From Thiotrichaceae bacterium (GTDB lineage: Bacteria; Pseudomonadota; Gammaproteobacteria; Beggiatoales; Beggiatoaceae), in NCBI GenBank assembly GCA_026991885.1, contig JALXAQ010000253.1, positions 1-64,000 on the forward strand: DNA of 64,000 nucleotides, in the 5' to 3' direction. Below are positions 9,083-17,884 of the stretch, in pieces. The number at the start of each line of letters is the position of its first letter. Position 1 is the first letter of the stretch. Below the pieces are notes generated by a model that was given only the letters and a program-made list of their open reading frames with translations, had not been told where the DNA came from and made no database searches. A program made the translations under genes and the position numbers.

Positions 9083-9228
9083 GAATCACGGATTAAACGG
9101 ATTACACAGATGACGCGGATTTAAAGTCAAAATATCAGGTTAATGAGTGTTTTCATGTTTTTAATCCGTGCCATCCGTGCCATCCGTTTAATCCGCGATT
9201 CAAGTTTTTTTAATCCGTGCCATCCGTC
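9083..9228. repeat. AATCCGTGCCATCCGT inverted repeat element
   Basis: The left arm (9083-9121) and right arm (9162-9201) are imperfect inverted copies built from ATCCGTGCCATCCGT and TTAATCCGCGATTC units. A third partial copy at 9212-9228 runs into the end of the downstream minus-strand gene. The hairpin lies between convergent genes and could terminate both. Confidence 0.7.
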
Positions 9229-12200
9229 AAACGAAGTAACGCCCGTAATGTTTCACGCACTGCCGTTTCACCAAAATGCTGTTCTATATATTCCCTACCT
9301 TGTTGAGAGAGTTTTTCCCATAACACCGAATCAGTGTACAAACGACAGACGGCATCGGCAAAATCATCTGGATTATCCGCAATCAAAGCCGTTTCTTCCC
9401 CGACTAATCCCATCCCCTCGGCACCAATACTGGTGCTGACAACCGGCAAGCCTAAAGATAATGCTTGACCCAATTTGCCTTTCATACCCGCGCCGTAGCG
9501 TAAATAAGACACAAAAACGCGCCGCTTAGCAAATTCAGGCTCAACTTCATCCACCCAGCCCACCACTTTAATAGTGTCGCTTGCCAAAGCTTTCATTTTA
9601 TCTTTCATATAGCTACCAATCAGATATAAACAAACCCCTGGGAAACGGGCGTGGATTTTCGGTAACACCTTTTCAACAAAATAATAAACCGCATCATCAT
9701 TAGGGTGATGATTATAGTTACCGATAAAAACTAAGCCATCTCGCTGCTCAAAACCGGTTTCTGCACGCGGATGTTGCTGATGAATATTTGGAATCACTGA
9801 ATAATCTAAATGGGGCAATTCTTCTTGTAAATGATGGCCATCATCAGCCGTCACAGTAATCACCCTATCAGCTAACAAACAATTAGATAATTCTTTGCGC
9901 TTAGTCGCTTGCGCGGAAGCTGCCAATTTGGGATTATTTTCGATCTCCGCTTGACGCTGTTCACGGATATAATGAATATCCACTGTATCGTAAAAAATAA
10001 CCGTCTGAGGTGATAAAAAACGCACAAAGGGTATATAACGATGCCCAATATCTACTCGACAAATAAACGCAAAGTCAAATGGCCGCTGCGCCATGGCATC
10101 TGCTAGACTGTATTTACCATAAAAAACTTTAATGCCCAAGGCTTCTAGGGCGTGACGATATTTAAATTGACCATCCAAATTATCTGGAAAAAAAGTGATT
10201 TGATAGCCTAAAGAAACCCATATTTTCAACAAGGTATAAATACGCAATGAGCCAGAATCTTCATCATACATCGGTAGCGTCGCATCAATCACTAACACGC
10301 TCGGTTGCGGTGCTGATATAAAGGTGGGATGCCACCGCTTATAAAAATAACAACTATCAAGTGCCAGTGTCGTCAACTCAGGATAAGGCTGATCATGCTC
10401 ATAACAAACGGCTCCATCATAAATCGCCTCATATTGCTGCTCTTTCAATTGCCAAATAAGTTCAGTCAATTGATACTGTGGCGTGTGATAGGCACTCATT
10501 TCGTTCAGATCGAGCAAACCCGTCATTTTAATAATCACCAACTGACTGCTCGTCGCATCCACAGTACGCCGATAAGCATAAGCTGGATGATCAGCCGGCG
10601 CACCTGCCAAAACGGTCTCGTGCTCTAAAGAGGCATATCCCGCTCGAATTGTGCCATTGCTGTATTTTTCCATTGGCACCAGCAAAGCAGCCTTGGGATT
10701 GCTGACAAAAATCTCCATCGCACGTTCAACAATATCCGGCTGTGGTCGCGCGTCTAGTTCACAACACCACAGATATTCCACTTGTTCTTGGCTTTTTCCC
10801 CACTCAAGCACTCCCCTTAATTCAAGGCTCTCTTGTAGAGTTATCAATTCGTATTGTTGACAATACTGCTCAACTGTAGGATTCAATTGTCCACAGATCA
10901 CCACTCGTCCATAACTATCCGCCAGCGCATGAGCCAACCGCGCTAAAAATAGGTGCAATTTCAGGACTGGCGTTGATTCAGTCAAACCCCTTAACATAAA
11001 AAGATGAGGAGCGGGGGCGGATTGGGTACGCAAGCGTGCAGAAACGGGAAACGCCAATAAATCTTCTTGTAGCTGATGGGGCAAAGGTGAGTGCAATTCC
11101 TGCGGCGGTGCCTCAGAAATTTGAGGTTTTTTGGAATGACACCAAACGGCAATAACTGATTGTTCGTTAGCATCGGGCGAATCAATTTCAATCTGATAAG
11201 TTTTGCCAGCAGAATCGGCAATCGCTTCAAAACCGATAGAATGAAAACGATTGTCAAAAATCTCTATTCCCTCAAGATAGAGGATACGCAACGGTGTGTT
11301 TAATGCTCGAATAATGACGCGCACATGACAGGCATTAATGCGTAAACAGGTGCCTAAGAAAATATCGAGTTGGCAAAAATTATCCAAGGAGCAATAGACT
11401 GTAAAAGCCAGCACCTTCCCAGCTTCTAACATAAAAGCCTGCTTGCCCAATTGATTCACGCTTTGCATCAACTGCGGATTTTCCGTAGAGCCGGCAAAAC
11501 TCCTAAACGTGGGATAAACATCCGACAAAGGACGTGGTGGCGGTATTTCCTCTTGTTCACTGTTATCATGTTTTAACACCCCTTTGAGCCCCAGGCCGCT
11601 GCTGGTCGAAATATACTGTTCCGTTTGCGAAATAACAATTTCTGCTCTTTGAGCAATCGCTTGTACGAAACGGGCATAACGGCGAAGATGCGGCCAACGT
11701 GAGGTCGCTTTAACTAAAGTGGCTAATTGTTCACGCAATTGATGAGACTCAGTACGCAAAGGCTGAATTTGCGTCTCCAAACCGCTCAATTGTTTAACTT
11801 GAGCCCGAATCCAGTCAGTGAGTTGTTGATAATCACCAACAGCAGTGGGCGGCACTTGTGAGTGTAGCATTTTTTCAAGCGCGACTGAACTCATGCCAAC
11901 GGCTATTTGCTTGCTCAATTCATGCAAACTATTTTGTAGTGATTGATTGTGCTGCTCTTTTTGTTGTGCTGTTTTCTGCAATTCGGTATAACGTTTTTTA
12001 TGTTCAGCCAGTTGCTGCTGCTTAAAACTAGCCATTTGTTTGGCACTGTCCGATTGCAATTGTTCATATTTACTGCTCCAATCGGACTCTAACTGAGCCC
12101 TTTGTTTGGCACTATCCGATTGCAACTGTTCATATTTTGTGAGCCAATCCGATTGTAACTGAGCAGTTTGTTTGGCACTGTCCGATTGCAACTGTTCATA

Positions 12201-13253
12201 TTTACTGCTCCAATCGGACTCTAACTGAGCTATTTGTTTGGCACTGTCCGATTGCAACTGTTCATATTTACTGCTCCAATCCGACTCTAACTGAGCCCTT
12301 TGTTTGGCACTGTCCGATTGTAACTGTTGATTTTTGTTTTGCTCTTGCTCCAATTGAAGCCGCACCTGTTCCAAAGACTGAGAATTTTGGTTCAGTTCTA
12401 ATTGCAGGGCCTGTTTTTCTCGCTGCGTGTTTTGCACGATGCCGCGCCGTTCTTGGCTAACCAGCCAATATTCTGTCAAATATTTCAGTTTTTTGGGTGC
12501 TGGCAATGGCATAACATGTTTTTTCAGAAACTGCCGATAGGCTTTCCGCCAACGTGATTGATCGATCCTTTGCGTAATCTGAGAGTTTCCCCAAATAGCA
12601 TATTCCGTGGTCATGCGATTGAGATGATAAAAATGGGTCCGTGTGGATAAGCGTTGCAAAACATCCCAATCTTCAAACACATCAAAGGATTCGTCAAAGC
12701 CACCCACGCTCAGCCACAAGGCGCGATCAATCAATAAATTAATCAAAGGAATATAATTTTCATAGCGTAAACGCTTGGCATCATAAGGATCATTAAATTC
12801 ACCTATCGCATTTTCTTGGAGAATGACTGTCTCATCACCCAACAGTTCTCTTTTAAGCAAACGACAACCGGAATAAGCCACCTTGGCATCAAAATGCAGC
12901 ATCGCTTTTTCCAAACGTTGCAAATGATCGGACAAAAAACGGTCATCGTCATCCAAAAAAGCGATGACATCACAGCCAGTGGCTTGCACCCCCTGATTGC
13001 CCGCTTGTGCTCGTCCTCGATTGCTTGTATTATTAATCAAGTGAATATTCAAGCCAGAAAAATTGCTCACTATGTCATCAATGGCAACGCCACCATCATT
13101 GATTACAATCACTTCATCGGGCAATCTTTTTTGATCGGCTAAACTTTGTAAACTACGAGTCAAGAGCTGAGGACGATCTTTAGTACGGACAATAATTGCA
13201 ATTCGTAGGGCGGAGGGTAGCGTTCTATGGCGACGGATTGCTTTGCGCGGCAT
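9210..13253 (-). CDS. Giant multi-domain glycosyltransferase with internal repeat coiled coil
   Basis: 1347 residues. Residues about 15-245 are a GT2 (GT-A) domain: IAIIVRTKDRPQLLTRSL, INDGG, and the metal-binding FLDDDD with Asp101-104. Residues about 270-470 are a long coiled coil that includes 22-residue repeats (QLQSDSAKQRAQLESDWSSK and variants). About 740-930 resembles a second GT2-like domain (CCELDARPQPDIVERAMEIF). Residues from about 985 form a GT4 (GT-B) domain ending GAGMKGKLGQALSLGLPVVS. AGGA precedes the ATG. It is cytoplasmic and probably assembles a surface glycan in cooperation with the other polysaccharide genes; acceptor and sugars are unknown. The final residues TDGTD and the stop codon are encoded by a dispersed repeat. 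Confidence 0.85.
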   Translation of the reverse strand: MPRKAIRRHRTLPSALRIAIIVRTKDRPQLLTRSLQSLADQKRLPDEVIVINDGGVAIDDIVSNFSGLNIHLINNTSNRGRAQAGNQGVQATGCDVIAFLDDDDRFLSDHLQRLEKAMLHFDAKVAYSGCRLLKRELLGDETVILQENAIGEFNDPYDAKRLRYENYIPLINLLIDRALWLSVGGFDESFDVFEDWDVLQRLSTRTHFYHLNRMTTEYAIWGNSQITQRIDQSRWRKAYRQFLKKHVMPLPAPKKLKYLTEYWLVSQERRGIVQNTQREKQALQLELNQNSQSLEQVRLQLEQEQNKNQQLQSDSAKQRAQLESDWSSKYEQLQSDSAKQIAQLESDWSSKYEQLQSDSAKQTAQLQSDWLTKYEQLQSDSAKQRAQLESDWSSKYEQLQSDSAKQMASFKQQQLAEHKKRYTELQKTAQQKEQHNQSLQNSLHELSKQIAVGMSSVALEKMLHSQVPPTAVGDYQQLTDWIRAQVKQLSGLETQIQPLRTESHQLREQLATLVKATSRWPHLRRYARFVQAIAQRAEIVISQTEQYISTSSGLGLKGVLKHDNSEQEEIPPPRPLSDVYPTFRSFAGSTENPQLMQSVNQLGKQAFMLEAGKVLAFTVYCSLDNFCQLDIFLGTCLRINACHVRVIIRALNTPLRILYLEGIEIFDNRFHSIGFEAIADSAGKTYQIEIDSPDANEQSVIAVWCHSKKPQISEAPPQELHSPLPHQLQEDLLAFPVSARLRTQSAPAPHLFMLRGLTESTPVLKLHLFLARLAHALADSYGRVVICGQLNPTVEQYCQQYELITLQESLELRGVLEWGKSQEQVEYLWCCELDARPQPDIVERAMEIFVSNPKAALLVPMEKYSNGTIRAGYASLEHETVLAGAPADHPAYAYRRTVDATSSQLVIIKMTGLLDLNEMSAYHTPQYQLTELIWQLKEQQYEAIYDGAVCYEHDQPYPELTTLALDSCYFYKRWHPTFISAPQPSVLVIDATLPMYDEDSGSLRIYTLLKIWVSLGYQITFFPDNLDGQFKYRHALEALGIKVFYGKYSLADAMAQRPFDFAFICRVDIGHRYIPFVRFLSPQTVIFYDTVDIHYIREQRQAEIENNPKLAASAQATKRKELSNCLLADRVITVTADDGHHLQEELPHLDYSVIPNIHQQHPRAETGFEQRDGLVFIGNYNHHPNDDAVYYFVEKVLPKIHARFPGVCLYLIGSYMKDKMKALASDTIKVVGWVDEVEPEFAKRRVFVSYLRYGAGMKGKLGQALSLGLPVVSTSIGAEGMGLVGEETALIADNPDDFADAVCRLYTDSVLWEKLSQQGREYIEQHFGETAVRETLRALLRLTDGTD
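12036..12335 (-). repeat. In-frame 66-bp repeats encoding the coiled coil
   Basis: About 4.5 copies with a 66-bp period (repeat starts near 12039, 12105, 12171, 12237 and 12303) encode 22-residue units. As 22 equals two hendecads, the rod may favour a hendecad rather than heptad coil. Neighbouring copies are nearly identical, suggesting slippage or unequal recombination. Confidence 0.8.
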
Positions 13254-13311
13254 ATTAAAATAATTCCTAAAAAGTTAGTTGATGAGGGTTAGTCTATCAT
13301 GCTCGCCCAAA

Positions 13312-13343
13312 AGAAATCCTATTTTTTAAAGAAATAGGATTTC
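13312..13343. terminator. Hairpin terminator, AAATCCTATTTC family
   Basis: AGAAATCCTATTT and AAATAGGATTTCT form a stem just beyond the pspA stop codon (minus strand) and 59 bp upstream of the giant glycosyltransferase start. Confidence 0.7.
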
Positions 13344-13363
13344 TATAAAATTATTAAGCTAAG

Positions 13364-14044
13364 CTAAGCCTTCTTTTTCTGCACCTTAACTTTCAGTGCC
13401 TCCAATTCCATTTCCACATCATTATCAACCTCCATCTGCAAAAATTCCTTTTCTAACGGCGAAGACTCCCCCTCCAATTCCGCTAAGGCATCAGTGCGAG
13501 ATTCCATATACCCCACCTTATCTTCCATCCGATCAAAGCGGGTTTGAGCATCCAAACTATTTTTGAATTTGTCCTCCGTTTTATACATCTGTTGACGCGC
13601 CTGTGTTGCCCGTTGGCGAGCAATCAAGGTACTACGTTTCAGCTTGGCTTCCTCCAACTTGGCCTCCAGTTGATGCAATTGCCTTTTCAGACGTTCGCTA
13701 GTCGCCTTAGCCGATTCCCAAGCGGGCTCCAAATTCTTGATGATACTATCAACTTCCTTTTTGCGTGCCAAAGCGGAACGCGCCAACTCTTCATTTTCCG
13801 CCTCTAAAGCCAGTTGCGCTTTTTTCAGCCACCCTTCAGACTGGCGACGTTGACTCTCCAATTCTCGTAGCAACTGCTTTTCACTGGCAATGGCATCAAT
13901 AACCCCTTCTTTGGACTGATTGATGTTTTCTTCCATTTCTCGGATCACTTGCTTAATCATGCGTTCAGGGTCTTCGAGACGATCAACTAAATCGTTGACA
14001 TTGGCGTTTATAATGTCGTTAATGCGTGTAAAAATATTAGCCAT
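13364..14044 (-). CDS. pspA: PspA/IM30 family membrane-stress protein
   Basis: 226 residues, the usual length of PspA (about 222). The N terminus MANIFTRINDIINANVNDLV is the conserved amphipathic membrane-binding helix. The remainder is almost entirely charged coiled coil (DPERMIKQVIREMEENI, then ALARKKEVDSII), as in ESCRT-III-like PspA/Vipp1 proteins. These bind stressed inner membranes and, in enterobacteria, restrain the activator PspF. No pspF, pspB or pspC is adjacent, so regulation here may differ. TAGGAG precedes the ATG. It ends at a hairpin terminator and is divergent from a TetR regulator. Confidence 0.93.
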   Translation of the reverse strand: MANIFTRINDIINANVNDLVDRLEDPERMIKQVIREMEENINQSKEGVIDAIASEKQLLRELESQRRQSEGWLKKAQLALEAENEELARSALARKKEVDSIIKNLEPAWESAKATSERLKRQLHQLEAKLEEAKLKRSTLIARQRATQARQQMYKTEDKFKNSLDAQTRFDRMEDKVGYMESRTDALAELEGESSPLEKEFLQMEVDNDVEMELEALKVKVQKKKA

Positions 14045-14074
14045 AATAAGCTCCTATAATAAGTTGTGCATTTA

Positions 14075-14103
14075 ATTATATAGTTAAGTGTGTTGGAGTA
14101 CAA
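14075..14103 (-). promoter_or_regulatory. Probable pspA promoter
   Basis: On the minus strand TTGTAC (14103-14098) and TATAAT (14080-14075) are spaced by 17 bp, upstream of pspA. The -35 falls inside the adjacent palindrome. Confidence 0.5.
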
Positions 14104-14124
14104 AGCTAAAGCTTTGTACTCCAA
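14093..14124. repeat. Palindrome, TTGGAGTCCAAAGC family variant
   Basis: Perfect 15-bp arms (14093-14107 and 14110-14124) around AA, built from TTGGAGTACAAAGCT. Near-identical elements are at 29288-29319 and 30168-30199. Confidence 0.75.
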
Positions 14125-14128
14125 TAAT

Positions 14129-14155
14129 ATTGAACAGTGTTCAATTGTTTATAAT
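14129..14155 (+). promoter_or_regulatory. Candidate TetR operator and promoter
   Basis: ATTGAACAGTGTTCAAT (14129-14145) is a perfect 17-bp palindrome, a typical operator for a TetR dimer, with TATAAT at 14150-14155 just downstream. The regulator starts at 14188, so autoregulation is likely. Control of the divergent pspA gene is possible because the site lies in the shared region. Confidence 0.55.
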
Positions 14156-14187
14156 GATAATTTTGATCAGTTAGGAAACAAGATATT

Positions 14188-14793
14188 ATGGGACGTCGAA
14201 ATGACCATAGTCGACAAGAAATACGAGACATGACCTTAAAAGTCGCCGACAAAATTGTCGCAAAAGAAGGTTTGCAGGGATTAAGTGCCCGTAAGATTGC
14301 ATCAGCCATTGGCTACAGCGTAGGGAGTTTATATATAGTTTTTCAAAACTTAGATGATATTATTTTACAAGTCAATGCCCGTTCCCTTGATAAATTATAC
14401 ACCGTTATCTCCAAAACGGAGCAACAATGTCGTCAGCCCGACGCTTGCCTATTGGCACTTGGGCAGGCTTACCTTGATTTTGCCATGAAACAGCCACTGC
14501 GTTGGCGCACTGTTTTTGAATACCAGCACAATGCTGAAATCCCTAATTGGTATCGAAAAAAGATTTTTCGTTTATTTAAATTAGTTGAAAAACCGTTACT
14601 AGAATTCATGCCCACACTTGAGCCCCATCTCTGTGCCCAAACAACCCGCGCTTTATGGGGTGGCGTGCATGGTATTTGTATCTTGGCATTGACTGGCAGG
14701 CTTGAGATTGTAGGGGCCGATTCGGTGCAAAATTTAATGGAATTGTTAATAACGAATTTTTTGGCGGGTTTAAAGACACATCATTATGATTAG
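14188..14793 (+). CDS. TetR/AcrR family transcriptional regulator
   Basis: 201 residues. The N-terminal DNA-binding domain is typical of TetR: VADKIVAKEGLQGLSARKIA, then AIGYSVGSLYIVFQNLDDII, i.e. the helix-turn-helix and following helix at about 17-62. The C-terminal half (about 80-195) is an all-helical ligand/dimerisation domain with the WRTVFEYQHN segment seen in the TetR_C WHG group. A perfect palindrome lies 43 bp upstream. Its stop overlaps the next gene by 8 bp, suggesting one transcript with the GspF-like protein. The ligand is unknown. Confidence 0.88.
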   Translation: MGRRNDHSRQEIRDMTLKVADKIVAKEGLQGLSARKIASAIGYSVGSLYIVFQNLDDIILQVNARSLDKLYTVISKTEQQCRQPDACLLALGQAYLDFAMKQPLRWRTVFEYQHNAEIPNWYRKKIFRLFKLVEKPLLEFMPTLEPHLCAQTTRALWGGVHGICILALTGRLEIVGADSVQNLMELLITNFLAGLKTHHYD

Positions 14794-15736
14794 AAAATCA
14801 CAACACAAGCGACTACCCACACAAGATTTAGCTCAGCTTTATTTGCAACTGAGTAGATTGGAAAGCTCTGGTATTCCTATACAACAGGCGATGACAATGA
14901 TAGATCAGGGCGAGACGGGTAAACGGGCTCAGGTGGCGTTGACTTATCTTAAACGTGGAAAGCCCTTATCTGAGGCGGGAGCGCGGGCGGGTTTATTTGT
15001 CGGTTTAGATGCCACGCTCGTTAAGGTCGGAGAAGCGGGGGGCATTCTGGCTGAAATTTTTCGACAATTGGGGCAGTTTTATGAGGAAAAAGCGCGACAA
15101 GCGCGGCAAATTAAGTCACGCTTAATTTTGCCCGTGACGGTTTTGGTGTTGGCGATATTTATCCAACCTTTTCCGGCTTTATTTTTGGGAAAAATAACAA
15201 TCGGTGGCTATTTGAGCGCGACGGTGGGTTTGATTATCAAATTGGCATTCATTATTTTTGTGCTTTTGCACTTATCGAATAAGCTGGAAATGAATATGCC
15301 GTATTTTGGTCGTTGGTTTGTGCGACGGCGTATGCGGGATTTTGTACAATCATTAGGGCTGATGATGCAAGCCGGTTTGCCGATTCTTGAGGCATTACCC
15401 AAAGCTTATCAAGTGGTTGAAAACGCAATTTTGCGCCAACGATTAGAAATAATAAACCATCGTTTGCAAAAAGGCGATAGTTTTGCACAAGCACTTTCAC
15501 AAGTAGAAGGGATTAATCCGCTTGCCATTCAACTGGTTTATACAGGAGAAGAAACGGGTAGTTTAGCCGATATGATGCTCCATTATGCTAAATTAGAATC
15601 CGAAGAGATTGCGAGGCACAATGAAATGTTGGCAGAATGGATACCGCGTATTGTGTACGCAGGGATTGCGGCTTGGATAGCTTATGGTATTTTGAGTGCG
15701 GGACCACCGATGTCGGTGGTGCCAGAGGATATTTGA
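14786..15736 (+). CDS. GspF/PilC-type type II secretion system F-domain protein
   Basis: 316 residues, shorter than typical GspF/PilC proteins (about 400). It carries two T2SSF domains. The first is about 15-120 (LYLQLSRLESSGIPIQQAM, LFVGLDATLVKVGEAGGILA). The second is about 180-300 (FVQSLGLMMQAGLPILEALP, IQLVYTGEETGSLADMMLHY). Transmembrane segments lie at about 112-132, 145-165 and 285-305. The family forms the inner-membrane platform of type II secretion and type IV pili. No ATPase, pseudopilin or secretin gene is nearby; it is instead translationally coupled to a TetR gene, so its partners must be elsewhere or its role has diverged. Confidence 0.85.
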   Translation: MIRKSQHKRLPTQDLAQLYLQLSRLESSGIPIQQAMTMIDQGETGKRAQVALTYLKRGKPLSEAGARAGLFVGLDATLVKVGEAGGILAEIFRQLGQFYEEKARQARQIKSRLILPVTVLVLAIFIQPFPALFLGKITIGGYLSATVGLIIKLAFIIFVLLHLSNKLEMNMPYFGRWFVRRRMRDFVQSLGLMMQAGLPILEALPKAYQVVENAILRQRLEIINHRLQKGDSFAQALSQVEGINPLAIQLVYTGEETGSLADMMLHYAKLESEEIARHNEMLAEWIPRIVYAGIAAWIAYGILSAGPPMSVVPEDI

Positions 15737-15738
15737 CA

Positions 15739-15775
15739 TTCATCAGATGAAAGTAACCGTTAGTCAGATAAGTTT
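15739..15775. promoter_or_regulatory. Conserved upstream element, copy 2
   Basis: TTCATCAGATGAA (15739-15751) is identical to the palindrome at 6108, followed by GTAACCGTTAGTCA, about 60-70 bp upstream of the beta-helix protein. The 3' half is less conserved than in the other two copies. Confidence 0.5.
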
Positions 15776-15834
15776 CACAATTGAATATCTATTCAATTAA
15801 ACTTATGTGGAAAATAAAAATTTAGGAGCAAAAA

Positions 15835-17448
15835 ATGTTACCTCATCATACAAAGGCATTGATTATGCCCATCCTCTGCTTATTCGCTATGGGATGTATT
15901 GAGCCTTCAGTCCAGGCGGGGCTCTCGGACGACGACCACCCCACCACCAAAAGCCAGCCGCAATGGCCTCTTAGAACCTGCCAATCAGAATCGCAGTTTA
16001 ATGATAAGTGGCAGGTCAACGGACCCACGATCAACATCCGAGAACAGGGTGCCGTAGGAGACGGCGTAACAAATGATACTGAAGCGTTTCAACGAGCAGC
16101 GCAAGCGATTGAAGAAGCCGGTGGCGGTCGGCTTTTCATCCCTGCTGGCACCTATATCGTTGGGAAGCAGACACATGTAGATGGGCAATATCCATATTAC
16201 CAGCCTGAGAAAATCTTTAATGTTCACAACATCAATGGTTTAATTATAGAGGGTGAAGATAATGCGGTCATACGGATGGCTAACGGTATGCATTTAGGGG
16301 CGTTTCATAAAGAGACGGGCGTTCCTCTTTACGACAAAAGTATCTTTCTTAATCATGATTATCCTGCAATTATAGGTGCTATTTTTGAGATTTGGGAATC
16401 GCAGAATATTATCATCAGAAATCTGGAACTAGATGGAAATATTCAAAATATTATTCTGGGAGGTCATTGGGGAAGCTGGCCAGGTCGGCAATGCAATGCT
16501 TATGGCATTCTTATGTTTCACAACAGGAATGTTCTAATTGAGGACATTTATACTCATCATCATGGATTAGATGGTATTCAAATCGGATTTGGAGGCCTCA
16601 AGGAAACTGATCCACCTACCCCATACATTTTGAAAAATATTGTCAGCGAATACAATGCGAGACAGGGCCTTTCATGGACTGGAGGAATAGGTCTGACGGT
16701 AAGAGATTCAAAATTCAATCATACGGGGAAATCATCATTTAGCTCACCACCGGGCGCAGGAGTGGATATTGAAGCTTCAAATTCGATCATCCGGGACGGA
16801 CTATTTTGCAACACAGAATTTATTAACAATGATGGTGAAGGGATGGTTGCGGATGCTGAAGGTGGGGGATACAGCCGTTTTGAAAATTGCACTTTTTGGG
16901 GAACAACCACCTGGTCAATGTGGCACACCACACCCGGCATGATTTTTGAAGATTGTACATTTTACGGTTCTGTTGTACACGCTTATGGTTCCACTGAACA
17001 CCCTGAACTCGCCACCCGTTTTACACGCTGCCATTTTGAGGACAAGGAGCATCCTGATTATGGCGTATATCGTCATTTTGTATTAAATCTAAATGAAGTC
17101 GGAGATAATGTCACCTTTGAATCTTGTAAGATTGTCGCGAATAAAGATAAACTAATGTGGTTGACAAATCTTGAAGGGGCAAAAAGCTATCTTCGCAATT
17201 CTACTGTCATAATGAAGAATAGTAATCAGCATGATATGGATTGGCAGGCGGTGATTCGTGACGTTTCTATTGAGAATACACACTTTATGGATGAATTCTC
17301 GAACGGTTTTGAAAAGAGATACTATCTCAATTTAGAGAATGTCGAGGTGATCGGTGAAAATGTCGTCGTCGATGGTCCGGTTGTCAAATGGCTGCATTGG
17401 GAAGGTGATACGGGGAAAATTCCTGCGGGGAAATATTCGAGTTGGTAA
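15835..17448 (+). CDS. Secreted right-handed beta-helix protein, pectate-lyase-3-like
   Basis: 537 residues. A signal peptide or lipoprotein signal (IMPILCLFAMGC, Cys21) begins the protein; the lipobox is imperfect. At about 63-110 the segment INIREQGAVGDGVTNDTEAF plus GGGRLFIPAGTYIV is the hallmark start of Pectate_lyase_3/GH28-like beta-helices. The remainder has the repeating N/V/I-rich turns of a parallel beta-helix (IIIRNLELDGNIQN, NVLIEDIYTHHHGLDGIQIG). Such enzymes cleave or bind acidic polysaccharides outside the cell. TTAGGAG lies upstream of the ATG. Given the uronic-acid polysaccharide genes in this window, it may trim the cell's own polymer; the substrate is not determinable. Confidence 0.8.
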   Translation: MLPHHTKALIMPILCLFAMGCIEPSVQAGLSDDDHPTTKSQPQWPLRTCQSESQFNDKWQVNGPTINIREQGAVGDGVTNDTEAFQRAAQAIEEAGGGRLFIPAGTYIVGKQTHVDGQYPYYQPEKIFNVHNINGLIIEGEDNAVIRMANGMHLGAFHKETGVPLYDKSIFLNHDYPAIIGAIFEIWESQNIIIRNLELDGNIQNIILGGHWGSWPGRQCNAYGILMFHNRNVLIEDIYTHHHGLDGIQIGFGGLKETDPPTPYILKNIVSEYNARQGLSWTGGIGLTVRDSKFNHTGKSSFSSPPGAGVDIEASNSIIRDGLFCNTEFINNDGEGMVADAEGGGYSRFENCTFWGTTTWSMWHTTPGMIFEDCTFYGSVVHAYGSTEHPELATRFTRCHFEDKEHPDYGVYRHFVLNLNEVGDNVTFESCKIVANKDKLMWLTNLEGAKSYLRNSTVIMKNSNQHDMDWQAVIRDVSIENTHFMDEFSNGFEKRYYLNLENVEVIGENVVVDGPVVKWLHWEGDTGKIPAGKYSSW

Positions 17449-17528
17449 GTTTGCATCAAAACTATAACTATTGTAGTATGTTTCTACTCATTAAACCGTA
17501 CTCTTGACCAAATTAGGGAGTGTTAATC

Positions 17529-17831
17529 ATGTCTATCCATCGACTGCCCCTTTTATTATTTTTTGTCTTAAGCTTGTTAATTGTTCCAATAAGTGCCGAG
17601 ATAGAACAAATAGATATTAATACGGCTGATGCTTGGAGTTTGGCGCGGGTATTACATGGTGTGGGACCAAAAAAGGCTGCGGCTATTGTCGAATTTCGTG
17701 AAAAAAACGGCCCGTTTAAATCTGTTTCTGATTTAGATAAGGTCTATGGAATCGGGCCAAAAACGATTGAGAAAAATCAGGATAAAATTATTGTGTCAGT
17801 TCCAGAAGAGTCGTCTGAACAGAAAGAATAA
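17529..17831 (+). CDS. ComEA-like helix-hairpin-helix protein
   Basis: About 100 residues from the ATG at 17529, which has GGGAG 8 bp upstream; an in-frame GTG at 17520 overlaps that site and is less likely. A signal peptide (LPLLLFFVLSLLIVPISA) precedes a double HhH domain: IDINTADAWSLARVLHGVGP and GPFKSVSDLDKVYGIGPKTI. This is the small periplasmic ComEA/YbaV type that binds double-stranded DNA without sequence preference and, in competent bacteria, pulls DNA through the outer membrane. A palindromic terminator follows. It stands alone between convergent genes. Confidence 0.88.
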   Translation: MSIHRLPLLLFFVLSLLIVPISAEIEQIDINTADAWSLARVLHGVGPKKAAAIVEFREKNGPFKSVSDLDKVYGIGPKTIEKNQDKIIVSVPEESSEQKE

Positions 17832-17835
17832 ATCT

Positions 17836-17868
17836 AAACCTCAGAGGTTTTTAAAACCTCTGAGGTTT
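17836..17868. terminator. Bidirectional hairpin terminator
   Basis: AAACCTCAGAGGTTTT (17836-17851) and AAAACCTCTGAGGTTT (17853-17868) are perfect inverted copies between the convergent comEA-like gene and era. Confidence 0.75.
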
Positions 17869-17884
17869 GGGATGGGACAAATGA

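Noticed and set aside
9143-9439. Plus-strand reading frame over the glycosyltransferase end
   Set aside because: It is antisense to a clear gene, starts in the AATCCGTGCC repeat and encodes repeat-derived residues.
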